DNA of 64,000 bases. Source: Paraburkholderia phenazinium (GTDB lineage Bacteria > Pseudomonadota > Gammaproteobacteria > Burkholderiales > Burkholderiaceae). The notes under the pieces are model-generated. The model ran no database searches. It was not told the origin of the DNA and saw nothing but the letters and a program-made list of their open reading frames with translations. A program made the translations under genes and the position numbers. This document shows positions 54,484 to 64,000 of this stretch, piece by piece. The stretch's first letter is position 1; each line of letters opens with the position of its first letter. The DNA lies in contig NZ_FSRU01000002.1 in the NCBI RefSeq assembly GCF_900142845.1, forward strand, positions 930,001 through 994,000. Reading direction: 5' to 3'.

Positions 54484-54534
54484 GGAGTCTCGGATTGGTC
54501 AGAGTCGGTTGGTCGTATCGGTTGCTTCATCGCG

Positions 54535-55224
54535 TCATCCGCCTGCCGCTGCGGCGGCCTGAACGCCCGATGCGGGCATCACGCCAGGTACGAGGTTGAC
54601 GGTCTGGGGCGAGGCACTGCTCACCGTCCCGTTGATGAAAATCTCCGCCTCGGCAAGCGCGCAATTCCCATGGAGCATTTGCACATTCAGCACTTCGCTT
54701 CCCACGTCGATGGCGGAGTCGTTGCCCGCATTCTTCAGGGCGGTGATATACGCGAGCATCGGTTGTGTGTACACCTTATCAAGTGCCGACTGCATGCTGC
54801 TGATCGACGCCTTGGCGTAGATATTGGCGTTGATGGCGGACTTGCTGCCGCTCACCACGGTCGCGCCGGCGGTCATGGCATGAATCGTCGTTATCGGGGT
54901 AAAGACCGTGCCTAGCGCGGTCAGGATGGTCGTCGCTATATCGCCCGAGGTATTCACCGTATTTTCGGTCAGTACCAGCTGATTGGCGAATTTCTGACAC
55001 TTCATCATCGAATCGAGCACCACGCCTCGAATGAAATTCTTTCGGCAAGTACTCGCACCCGTATCCGTGCACACCTCCGCCGTCTGAAGGGCCGTCTGGT
55101 CTATCTTCAACGGCTCGGCGCTGACCAGATTCGAACTGGCCGCATTCAACCCGGACAGCAACGTTCCGCATCCGGACAGAAGCACGCACGCAACAACGGA
55201 TATCCCCTTGTTTATCGTACTCAT
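54535..55224 (-). CDS. Hypothetical lipoprotein
   Basis: A 229-residue protein with a lipobox (VACVLLSGC, Cys near residue 19). It has two probable disulfide Cys in the TEVCTDTGASTCRKNF region, a central hydrophobic span (TTILTALGTVFTPITTIHAMTAG, about 100-122) and an Ala/Gly-rich end. No known family is recognised. It lies 51 bases upstream of the phosphoesterase gene in the same direction, so it may belong to that unit. Confidence 0.75.
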   Translation of the reverse strand: MSTINKGISVVACVLLSGCGTLLSGLNAASSNLVSAEPLKIDQTALQTAEVCTDTGASTCRKNFIRGVVLDSMMKCQKFANQLVLTENTVNTSGDIATTILTALGTVFTPITTIHAMTAGATVVSGSKSAINANIYAKASISSMQSALDKVYTQPMLAYITALKNAGNDSAIDVGSEVLNVQMLHGNCALAEAEIFINGTVSSASPQTVNLVPGVMPASGVQAAAAAGG

Positions 55225-55387
55225 TGGCTAACCTCATCCTTATTGGCGAGTCGTTCTTAGATGCTTACGATTAGCAATACGATGGCGTTGATACGCTATT
55301 TTGCGAAGTCCCCGGCTCACACGCCGTTCAAAGTATGTGAGTTAGATCTTATAAAAGCACATGGCGCACGCTATTTCAAGAAGCAGT

Positions 55388-55428
55388 GGCGGCAAACCTG
55401 TTCACTCTCCGTGAGCAGGTTTGCCGCC
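55388..55428. repeat. Strong stem-loop in the gap between lipoprotein and MFS genes
   Basis: Thirteen-base arms GGCGGCAAACCTG (55388-55400) and CAGGTTTGCCGCC (55416-55428) pair perfectly, and the loop can add CAC/GTG. The 307-base gap 55225-55531 otherwise holds no recognisable gene. No clear T-run follows on either strand. It lies about 100 bases past the MFS stop and could be a rho-assisted terminator or RNA-protecting hairpin for that transcript. Confidence 0.5.
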
Positions 55429-55531
55429 GCATCAGTTGAATTAAGCAGTCCGAGACGATGCGGTGAGATTTCAGGGAGGGGGCATTGCCGGCACAGCGTG
55501 AAAACCGTCGGCGCAGCCTGTCGTTCGACGC

Positions 55532-56785
55532 TTAAAGCGCGACGCTGCTGCGGCCGACCACGCTCCGGTTGATATGGTTGTAGATCGCGCCGATCGCCAT
55601 CAGCACACAGGTCCCGAGGAACACCGCGCGCATGCCGAAGTGTCCGCCAACAAAACCTCCCAGCAACGGGCCGAGCACCTGACCGGCGTACTGGGAGGAG
55701 GTGGAATAGCCGAGCATCTTCCCGGCGATGTGCTGCGGCACGCTGTGCCGGATGACACTGGCGACACACGGCAAGAGACCGCCCAGCGCCATGCCCATGA
55801 GAAATCTCAGCGCGACGAGTTGCCAGCCTGCCGTCACGAACGCTTGCGGAATCAGCAGCACGGCCGACGCCGCCAGACAGCCGACGATCACATTCCAATG
55901 ACCGATCCGGTCGGCCAGCCGTCCGAGACGCGACGCCGAGAGGATGCTGCCGAGTGCCGCTGCGGACATGACGAGCCCCGCCACGAAGGTCACCTGGCGC
56001 ACCTCGACAATCTGCGCGACGAACACGGTGATGATCGGTTCGATGGACATGTTCGCCACCATCAGCAGCGCGCCGGTGACGAGCATGGCGACGATCGGCC
56101 GTCGGTCCGGGATGGCTTGCCAATCGACGTGCTGCGCGTCGCGCTTCTTCACGACGCGGTGCGGATCTTCCTTGAGCAGGAACGCCGTGGCGAGAAACGC
56201 GATGAAAATGAATGCGCCGGCTGCGAAAAAAGTGGCCCGCACGCCGATGAGCGGCGGCAACGAACCGCCAATCAGAGGCCCCGCGAGATTGCCGGCCATG
56301 ATCCCCGACGACAAAATGCCCAGCGCCCAACCGCAGCGCGCCTTCGGCGTCTGGGTGGCGACCAGCACGGTGGACCCCGACGCATAGCCGCCGAGCAGCC
56401 CCGCGAGCAGGCGCAATGCCACCAGTTGCCAGACGTTGTGCGCCATGCCGATCAGCGACATGGCGACGGCCATGCCAAGGCTGGCGCGAATCAGCATCAG
56501 CTTGCGGCCGTAACGGTCGCCGAGCTTGCCCCACAACGGCGCGGTGAACGCGGCGGAGAGAAAAGTCGCGCCGTACGCGACACCGGACCACTGCACGATC
56601 GCCGCGTGGCTCTTGACGCCCAGTTCTTCCACGTAGAGCGGCAGAAACGGCAGCAGCAAGGTCATCGCCACGATGGTGGTAAACGAGCCGAAGACGCAGA
56701 CAAACAGGTTGCGCTTCCAATGAGTCGCGCCGTCTTGCGACGGCGGCGTGGAGGCTTGTGCGACGCTTTCTTGCGGGTTCGCCAT
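55532..56785 (-). CDS. MFS transporter (multidrug-efflux type)
   Basis: A 417-residue major facilitator with twelve spans and motif A GKLGDRYGRKLMLIRA between spans 2 and 3. GARxxFFAAGA-type GVRATFFAAGAFIFI and the second-half repeat GRLADRIGHWNVIV follow. The hydrophilic N-terminus starts MANPQESVAQ. The start at 56785 is preferred; the frame extends to 56872 but that part looks non-coding. It is of the TetA/MdtG-like drug efflux type; the substrate is unknown. Confidence 0.9.
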   Translation of the reverse strand: MANPQESVAQASTPPSQDGATHWKRNLFVCVFGSFTTIVAMTLLLPFLPLYVEELGVKSHAAIVQWSGVAYGATFLSAAFTAPLWGKLGDRYGRKLMLIRASLGMAVAMSLIGMAHNVWQLVALRLLAGLLGGYASGSTVLVATQTPKARCGWALGILSSGIMAGNLAGPLIGGSLPPLIGVRATFFAAGAFIFIAFLATAFLLKEDPHRVVKKRDAQHVDWQAIPDRRPIVAMLVTGALLMVANMSIEPIITVFVAQIVEVRQVTFVAGLVMSAAALGSILSASRLGRLADRIGHWNVIVGCLAASAVLLIPQAFVTAGWQLVALRFLMGMALGGLLPCVASVIRHSVPQHIAGKMLGYSTSSQYAGQVLGPLLGGFVGGHFGMRAVFLGTCVLMAIGAIYNHINRSVVGRSSVAL

Positions 56786-57120
56786 GTTTCGATCCGGAGT
56801 AGACGGTGGCCGTGGATCAATGGACCTCTGGCGGCATTCACGGAGCGCGAGCCACTGCATGGTCCGGCGCAACGTTCGGTGTTGCCTCAGGTTGCTTCGG
56901 TTGTTTCCGTTGCGCTGGGACGGCCATGGGCGATGCTACGGGGTAGCACGCTCCGCATCCAGTCCAGCAGACATACTAGTATTAACGGTACTGGTCTGCT
57001 CAGGACTGCGTTCGAACCGCCCGCTCACTTCCGGCATGCCGATGCGTCGGCCCCCGGTTCCGGGCCGTCACACGAACGCGCCCTTCTCCACGGGCGCGCC
57101 CTTGACCACTCTTCGGCGTA

Positions 57121-57915
57121 TTACTGTTGCGCGTGCTTCGCCGCGTCTTCGATCACTGCCGCCACTTCCTTCGGACGCGATTCGTAGACCGAGTGGCTCG
57201 CGCCGGCCAGCACCGTGGTGTGGCTATGCGCGCGCTGGTAGTAGAAGCGTTCGAGATCCGGGTTGATGATCTTGTCGTCCGCGGCCACGATGCCCCAGCT
57301 CGGCTTGGTGGTCCACGCCGCGACCGACATCGGTTGCGAGAAGACCTTCGCTGCCGTCAGGATCTGCGACTGCGCTTCGAACTGCGCTTGCTTGACCGGC
57401 AGATCGGCCGCGAAATCCTTCGGGAAGTCCGCCGGATTCAGATACGTGTAGCCGTCGTCGGTCTTCTTGATGGCGCCCGGCTGCTTCGAGGTGTAGCTCG
57501 GGTATTGCTTGCCCAGGTCCGACTCGTCTTCGCCGACAGCCGGCGCATGCGCCGCGACATACACCAGGCCGGCCACCTTCGGATCGACACCGGCTTCGGT
57601 GATGATCGAGCCGCCGTAGCTGTGCGCCACGAGAATGGCCGGGCCGTCCTGCAGGTCGATCACGCGTTTGGTGGCGGCGACGTCGTCGTCCAGCGAGGTC
57701 AGCGGTTCCTGCACCATGGTGACGTGGTAGCCGTCCTTGGTGAGGATGTCGTAGACCGGCTTCCAGCCCGCACCATCCACCCATGCGCCGTGTACCAGCA
57801 CGATGTTTTTGATCGGGGCGGCAGCAGGCTGAGTGTCCTGCGCCATCGCACCAGTGGATGCGAACAGGCAAGCGGACAAGGAAAGAATCGATGCGGCGAT
57901 AGGCGAGATCTTCAC
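57121..57915 (-). CDS. Exported alpha/beta hydrolase
   Basis: A 264-residue hydrolase with a signal peptide (MKISPIAASILSLSACLFAS, cut after AMA). The oxyanion motif VLVHGAWVDGAGW, nucleophile elbow VAHSYGGS, acid in IVAADDKIINP and His in GASHSVYES are visible. It belongs to the alpha/beta hydrolases often annotated as exported esterase or salicylate-esterase-like. Predicted to be periplasmic. It has no clear operon partner. Confidence 0.9.
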   Translation of the reverse strand: MKISPIAASILSLSACLFASTGAMAQDTQPAAAPIKNIVLVHGAWVDGAGWKPVYDILTKDGYHVTMVQEPLTSLDDDVAATKRVIDLQDGPAILVAHSYGGSIITEAGVDPKVAGLVYVAAHAPAVGEDESDLGKQYPSYTSKQPGAIKKTDDGYTYLNPADFPKDFAADLPVKQAQFEAQSQILTAAKVFSQPMSVAAWTTKPSWGIVAADDKIINPDLERFYYQRAHSHTTVLAGASHSVYESRPKEVAAVIEDAAKHAQQ

Positions 57916-58088
57916 GGTGAAACTCCATCAAACGGGAAAGGGGGTGAAATTCAAAAAGTAGCTGGCTTGACCGGTAACCACACAGGATTGCGCGGCGCAC
58001 TCGTCTATCAAGCCGTCTACCTCTGCAACAGGAACGATTGGGGGTCCCACACAAGACAACGCGTGGCGCAGACCCCCTCGTGCATCAC

Positions 58089-58442
58089 TTAGCTACCGAA
58101 GAAGATGTTGCAGAAGCTGACCGGACCGACACAGCCGGCGCTGGTGCGCATCGCCGTATGCGATGCCGTGCCCGATGCCGAGCTACCGTTCGGGGCGACG
58201 CCGCCGACTGCCTGGCTGGTCAGTTGCGAATCGTCCTGCGCAGCGATCTTCGCTTCAGCGGCCTGGATGTCGGCCGGGTAGTTCAGGTCGTTAGCAGACG
58301 GGGTGTAGCCGGCCTGTTCGACACGAACCAGATCGGCACGCACTTCTGCACGCGTGAGAGGCGCATTCGACTGGGCGAAGCTGAGAACCGGAGCGCCAAG
58401 GGTGACAGCGGCGAGAGCGAGACCTGCGAGCATTTTCGACAT
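58089..58442 (-). CDS. DUF4148 exported small protein
   Basis: A 117-residue protein with signal peptide (MSKMLAGLALAAVTLGAPVL, cut after FAQ). The DUF4148 core LTRAEVRADLVRVEQAGYTPSANDLNYP is near residues 30-60. Such proteins are abundant in Burkholderiales and periplasmic, of unknown role. The C-terminal CVGPVSFCNIFFGS with two Cys is an unusual ending. Conditions of expression are unknown. Confidence 0.9.
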   Translation of the reverse strand: MSKMLAGLALAAVTLGAPVLSFAQSNAPLTRAEVRADLVRVEQAGYTPSANDLNYPADIQAAEAKIAAQDDSQLTSQAVGGVAPNGSSASGTASHTAMRTSAGCVGPVSFCNIFFGS

Positions 58443-58897
58443 GATTAAGATTCCTTAATAAAATTAAATCAACCTGACGGCGGAAACCGTCTTCTGGCTG
58501 GGGATAAACAGTCCGGTTCCGGCTTTTCACTGCGCGCCCCGTACTGCGTCTACATCAGGGCGAACACGAGGCCTTAGGGTTTATTCCAGGCTTTTTTCGA
58601 AACCGTCCAAAGTCTGGTGGTCACCTTGGGCAGCCCCTTGCTGGCTGGAGCCGGACCTCAATTTCTTGCGACAGACGAATATTCGCGCATCGGCGCCCTG
58701 CTCTCCAGCCGTTTGCGACGAGTCGGCGACAGGCGTCGCGAAATGCATGTGGGAAGGCGCGAAGCTCCGGGCGTGCCATGAAGACCGGCGGATGCGGATG
58801 GCGGAGCGTGAATTCGCAGTGGAAGACGGGCTTACCTATGACACCGATATAGGAACCATATCGGCGACGAGTGCGGCGAAGCACTTCGCCGCGGCGT
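58443..58897. other. 455-base stretch without a supported gene
   Basis: Between the DUF4148 gene and the next minus-strand gene I find only short frames without ribosome sites. A 7-7-7 inverted repeat CCGATAT/ATATCGG lies at 58844-58864. The left end must hold the DUF4148 promoter. Nothing else can be supported. Confidence 0.5.
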
Positions 58898-59431
58898 TCA
58901 GTCGGACTTCACCATGACGAGCGCAAACAGATGCGAATAGCCCCAGGCGCGATCGCCGACATAACCCAGCACCTGGAGCGTCGCGCCGCCACGCATGGCA
59001 CTGCCGAGCGCTTCGTCGATCCTGTACTGGTAGAGCGACGCGGTTTTCGCTTGCGCGTCGTAGTCGTACGGCCAGCGGGCGATCTCCTTGAGAACGGACG
59101 CGTCGCCCATCGCCTTGTACGGCAGCAGCACCGCCGAACTATTGAGCGTAATCACAGAGCCGAGCGCCGGCAGTCCGTATTCGCGCAGAAGCTTGCCCGT
59201 AGGGTCCACCTTGTAGCGAACCGAGTTGACCGTGACAAAGCCGGTGTCCTGCTGCAGGGCGATTTGACTGTCGGGAATGTAGAGGTAGCCGATGTTGCCG
59301 GCGCACCCGACCAGCCAGCATCGCTCCGCGTGAGCGGAGACCGGCAGGAAAAGGATGAGGACGCTCATCAGGACCAGGCGCGGCCAGTTGGGCAAAACGG
59401 ATCTCCAGTGGAAAGGGGCAAGCAGAAGCAT
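58898..59431 (-). CDS. Exported hypothetical protein
   Basis: A 177-residue protein with an N-terminal signal (hydrophobic MSVLILFLPVSAHA near residues 22-35). The mature part contains the Cys pair CWLVGCAGNIGYLYIPD and a mixed beta pattern (YKVDPTGKLLREYGLPALG, then the short TLYQYRIDEA-like segment). I do not recognise the family. An internal ATG at residue 22 would give a better-looking signal peptide. It is downstream of an MFS gene on the same strand. Confidence 0.7.
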   Translation of the reverse strand: MLLLAPFHWRSVLPNWPRLVLMSVLILFLPVSAHAERCWLVGCAGNIGYLYIPDSQIALQQDTGFVTVNSVRYKVDPTGKLLREYGLPALGSVITLNSSAVLLPYKAMGDASVLKEIARWPYDYDAQAKTASLYQYRIDEALGSAMRGGATLQVLGYVGDRAWGYSHLFALVMVKSD

Positions 59432-59536
59432 AAACGACGCGGAGGTCGTTGAGTGAATGCCGATGCCCGCTCGCGTTTGCCCGTGCCTGTGTCCGCCTTT
59501 GCCCGCTTTGCCCGCCTTTGCCTGTACTCGCCTGTG

Positions 59537-60859
59537 TCAGCCAGCCGGCGCCGCGGCATCCTCGCGGATCGGTTGACGGGCCATGAACCAGTAGAACAGC
59601 GCCGCGCATCCGGCGATGATGCCGCCCGAGATAAAGGCGAGCGCATAGGAACCCGTGCGGTCGACGATAAAGCCCGCCACGACGGGCGAAAATGCGCCGC
59701 CGAAATAGCCGCCGAAATTTTGTATCGCACTCACCGACGCCACCATCGACGACGGCGCGATATCCGCCGCCAGCGCCCACGCCGAGCCGACCACGGCGGC
59801 AATGAAGGCGAGGCCCACGGTGAACAGCACGAGCGTCACGCTGAGCGCCTGAGTGAACGGCAGCGCGATCGCGCACACCGCCGCGCCGGCCGCGCAGCAC
59901 GCAATCAACAACCGCTTGGCGTCGATCGGCGAGGCAAGCTGGCGATCGACCATCTTCTTCGCCAGATAACCGACCGCGATTTCGCCGATCGCGCCGCCAG
60001 CCCAGGGAATGCCCGCCACCACGCCAAGCTGCGTGAACGAGATGTGAAAACGGTCGAGCAGATACAGCGGCAAGAACACGAGGAAGATATTCCACAGCCA
60101 GATCGTGCAGAAGTAGCCGAGAATCATGCCCCACACGCTGCGCCGGGTGAACAGCGAGCGCCAGCGCAGCGTCGAGGTGGTCAGCGAACGTTCGTGACCG
60201 CCGCCGCCCGCTTCGATATAGGCGAACTCTTCCTTCGAGAGGCGTTTGCTGTCCACCGGGTTGCGATACAGCAGCAGGAACAGCAAGGCAAACGCGATGC
60301 CGACCGCGCCCGTCACATGAAACAGCGAACGCCAGCCGAACGCGATCATCAGCGCGACGAGCATGGCGGGCGCGAGCGCCGGCCCCCACTTCGACGACGA
60401 ATCCCATACGCCCGTCGCAAAGCCGCGTTCCTTGGCAGGGAACCATGCGGCGGTGATTTTCGCCGAGGTCGGCCAGCACGGCGCCTCGCCCACCGCGAGC
60501 AGGGCGCGCATCACCAGCAAGGCGGAGATCGAACCGACCACGCCGGTCAGCCACGTGGCGACGCTCCACCAGATCATGCCGAGCGCGTAGGCCCGCCTGG
60601 CGCCGAAACGGTCGATCACCCAGCCCGCCGGCAATTGCATCACGGCATAGGTCCACGCGAACACGCTGCCGAGCAGCCCGATCTGCGTGCGCGTCAGGCC
60701 GAGTTCGTGAATCATGCCGGGCGCGGCGATCGACAGGCTGGCGCGGTCCATGTAGTTGATGATGCCGCCCACCAGCAGCCAGAGCAGGACATGCCAGCGG
60801 TAATTGAAGCGGGCGGGCTGCGCCGCCGCAGCCGATGCGGCAAAGGTGTCTTTGTCCAA
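59537..60859 (-). CDS. MFS transporter, anion:cation symporter (ACS) type
   Basis: A 440-residue symporter with twelve spans. Motif A-like DRFGARRAYALGM, EAPCWPTSAKITAAWFPAKERGFATG and the ISFTQLGVVAGIPWAGG segment are typical of the ACS family, which imports organic acids such as hexuronates, phthalate or aromatic acids. The TTG at 60859 is chosen because GGAG lies 7 bases before it; ATG at 60898 is an alternative. No catabolic gene lies beside it. Confidence 0.88.
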   Translation of the reverse strand: MDKDTFAASAAAAQPARFNYRWHVLLWLLVGGIINYMDRASLSIAAPGMIHELGLTRTQIGLLGSVFAWTYAVMQLPAGWVIDRFGARRAYALGMIWWSVATWLTGVVGSISALLVMRALLAVGEAPCWPTSAKITAAWFPAKERGFATGVWDSSSKWGPALAPAMLVALMIAFGWRSLFHVTGAVGIAFALLFLLLYRNPVDSKRLSKEEFAYIEAGGGGHERSLTTSTLRWRSLFTRRSVWGMILGYFCTIWLWNIFLVFLPLYLLDRFHISFTQLGVVAGIPWAGGAIGEIAVGYLAKKMVDRQLASPIDAKRLLIACCAAGAAVCAIALPFTQALSVTLVLFTVGLAFIAAVVGSAWALAADIAPSSMVASVSAIQNFGGYFGGAFSPVVAGFIVDRTGSYALAFISGGIIAGCAALFYWFMARQPIREDAAAPAG

Positions 60860-61005
60860 CGTGTGTCTCCGTCCAGATGGCCTGTGGCGGCCATTCATCG
60901 GTGTCGTGGGTGTCGTGCATGCGGTTGCGTTGCGCGACACGCTGCTCTTCTGCAGGCACTGAACGACAAGTGTACGGATGGGGACGGCGCGGCTCCAATG
61001 TCGAA

Positions 61006-61047
61006 ACCGCATGAGCCGATAGCGTTTGCGTTATCGGCTCATGCGGT
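61006..61047. repeat. Long stem-loop between katG and the ACS transporter
   Basis: Sixteen-base arms 61006-61021 and 61032-61047 pair without mismatch around a 10-base loop. On the minus strand a short TTTCG follows. It is the second hairpin after katG and might back up the terminator at 61066-61094. It lies between that terminator and the transporter gene start. Confidence 0.55.
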
Positions 61048-61065
61048 CAGCAAAAACGCGCGAAC

Positions 61066-61094
61066 GAAAAACGGCCGGTCTCACGACCGGCCGT
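61066..61094 (-). terminator. Rho-independent terminator of katG
   Basis: Arms ACGGCCGGTC (61071-61080) and GACCGGCCGT (61085-61094) form a perfect 10-bp stem with a TCAC loop, followed on the minus strand by TTTTT (61071 to 61067). It is 49 bases beyond the katG stop codon. Confidence 0.9.
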
Positions 61095-61142
61095 TCGTCC
61101 GTTCTGCTGCAACCTCAAACCTTCAAGGTCCAGCGTCTGCGC

Positions 61143-63356
<2,214 letters not shown>

Positions 63357-63581
63357 CTACCCGGCTGCGCCTCGACTTCGTGCAATGGGCTTCAATGGTA
63401 GTGTCTGGGAAGTTAAGGCGGAAATAGGTTTATTTGATGGCAAGGCAATAGAAAAACTAAAGCCGGCGTCGTTCGTGGGGCTCCGGTGGTTCCGGTTGTG
63501 CCGGTTGGCGACGCGAGGTGACAGCATATACCAACGGTCTTGCCGCTGTCTGACCGTGGGCAATGCGTAAAAGATCCGCAG

Positions 63582-64000
63582 CTAGTTCGGGAAGGTCACT
63601 TCCAGCAAGACGGGGTGATCGGGAACGTCAACCCGGAGCTGTTTCACGTTGCGCTCCGTTTGACAGGGCGCCGTGCCGCGCGTCGGGTCGTAGAGGTCCA
63701 CGCGCGCAGCCATGCCGCCCAGATCGACACGAACCGGTGCGGACATCGAGAGCGCCGGTTTCCCGCTGGCCCGATCCCAAAACGGCACTTCGTTCCACAA
63801 GGCGAGGATGGATGTTCCGTCGGCCTTGCGCAGGTACACACTTCTGCCGGAGGGCGGCAGATCCGAAACGGTATAACGCCTGCCCTCCTCGTCCATCTGG
63901 TTCGAGGCGGTATCGCCGTTTGCCTTCAATATCGCCATGAGATTGTGCAGCGCGATTGCAGCCGGTTTCGCCCGGTTGTCGAACGTGAACAGACCGTAGT
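63582..64000 (-). CDS. C-terminal part of a glycosidase-like protein (5' end outside window)
   Basis: The minus-strand frame is open to the right edge of the window and ends at 63582. The visible part starts YGLFTFDNRAKPAAIALHNL and continues with a beta-rich tail (YTVSDLPPSGRSVYLRKADG, then LALWNEVPFWDR and LRVDVPDHPVLLEVTFP). The pattern matches the end of bacterial TIM-barrel glycosidase-like proteins, where the last barrel helix is followed by a beta-sandwich. The catalytic residues lie outside the window, so the family is not assigned. Confidence 0.65.
   Translation of the reverse strand, partial: YGLFTFDNRAKPAAIALHNLMAILKANGDTASNQMDEEGRRYTVSDLPPSGRSVYLRKADGTSILALWNEVPFWDRASGKPALSMSAPVRVDLGGMAARVDLYDPTRGTAPCQTERNVKQLRVDVPDHPVLLEVTFPN

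Noticed and set aside
55574..57187. 537-residue plus-strand frame
   Set aside because: Antisense to the MFS gene, made largely of His/Arg/Glu; not coding.
58666..58917. Small plus-strand frame of 83 residues
   Set aside because: No ribosome site, no family feature, and it overlaps the end of the gene at 58898.

Overview
The window is about 64 kb of GC-rich (roughly 60-65 %) chromosome-like DNA. Gene content points to a Burkholderiales beta-proteobacterium, most likely Paraburkholderia or Burkholderia sensu lato: a Burkholderiales-type trimeric porin, a DUF4148 protein, many LysR regulators, an OmpR-type RND efflux locus and a catabolic gene cluster. No rRNA, tRNA, CRISPR array, phage or insertion sequence was seen. 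The first and last genes are cut by the window edges.

Left part (1-4.7 kb): the end of a GntR/FCD regulator, a DUF1989 protein, a DGPF/YCII protein coupled to an ECF42-type sigma factor, a small membrane protein and a divergent LysR regulator. From 4.7 to 14.3 kb a long minus-strand catabolic cluster reads, in transcription order: intradiol (hydroxyquinol-type) dioxygenase, TIM-barrel isomerase/dehydratase, IolG-like dehydrogenase, second Gfo/Idh/MocA oxidoreductase, ChvE-GguA-GguB sugar ABC importer, Dabb protein, maleylacetate reductase. It is followed by a LysR, a divergent LacI-type regulator and a porin (14.4-17.8 kb). The dioxygenase and porin upstream regions share a 67-nt ungapped sequence, so import through the outer membrane and catabolism are probably one regulon. 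The mix of cyclitol/sugar enzymes with the lower hydroxyquinol pathway suggests that a cyclitol or an aryl glycoside is turned into hydroxyquinol and then 3-oxoadipate. This is the most interesting system in the window.

Middle part (18-33 kb): mostly independent genes. These are an MFS exporter with a MEKHLA protein, a nitroreductase, a histidine kinase and response regulator, a secreted GH-A-type glycosidase, a LysR/alcohol dehydrogenase pair, a GAF-GAF-GGDEF-EAL protein, a short-chain dehydrogenase and a TTC38-like TPR protein.

From 32.5 to 44.3 kb lies a second coherent system. An alpha/beta hydrolase and a Dpp-type ABC importer with a Tat-exported binding protein are divergent from a TonB-dependent receptor and two LLM flavin monooxygenases. 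An SfnR-like sigma54 activator without a sensory domain ends against the second monooxygenase. The intergenic region carries a perfectly spaced -24/-12 promoter and two copies of a 16-bp palindrome as likely activator sites. An organosulfur scavenging role is inferred.

Right part (44.5-64 kb): an EnvZ/OmpR-like two-component system divergent from a three-gene RND efflux pump, a phospholipase C/acid-phosphatase-like protein with a small partner gene, a lipoprotein, two MFS transporters, a secreted hydrolase, a DUF4148 protein, katG with a strong terminator, and the end of a probable glycosidase.
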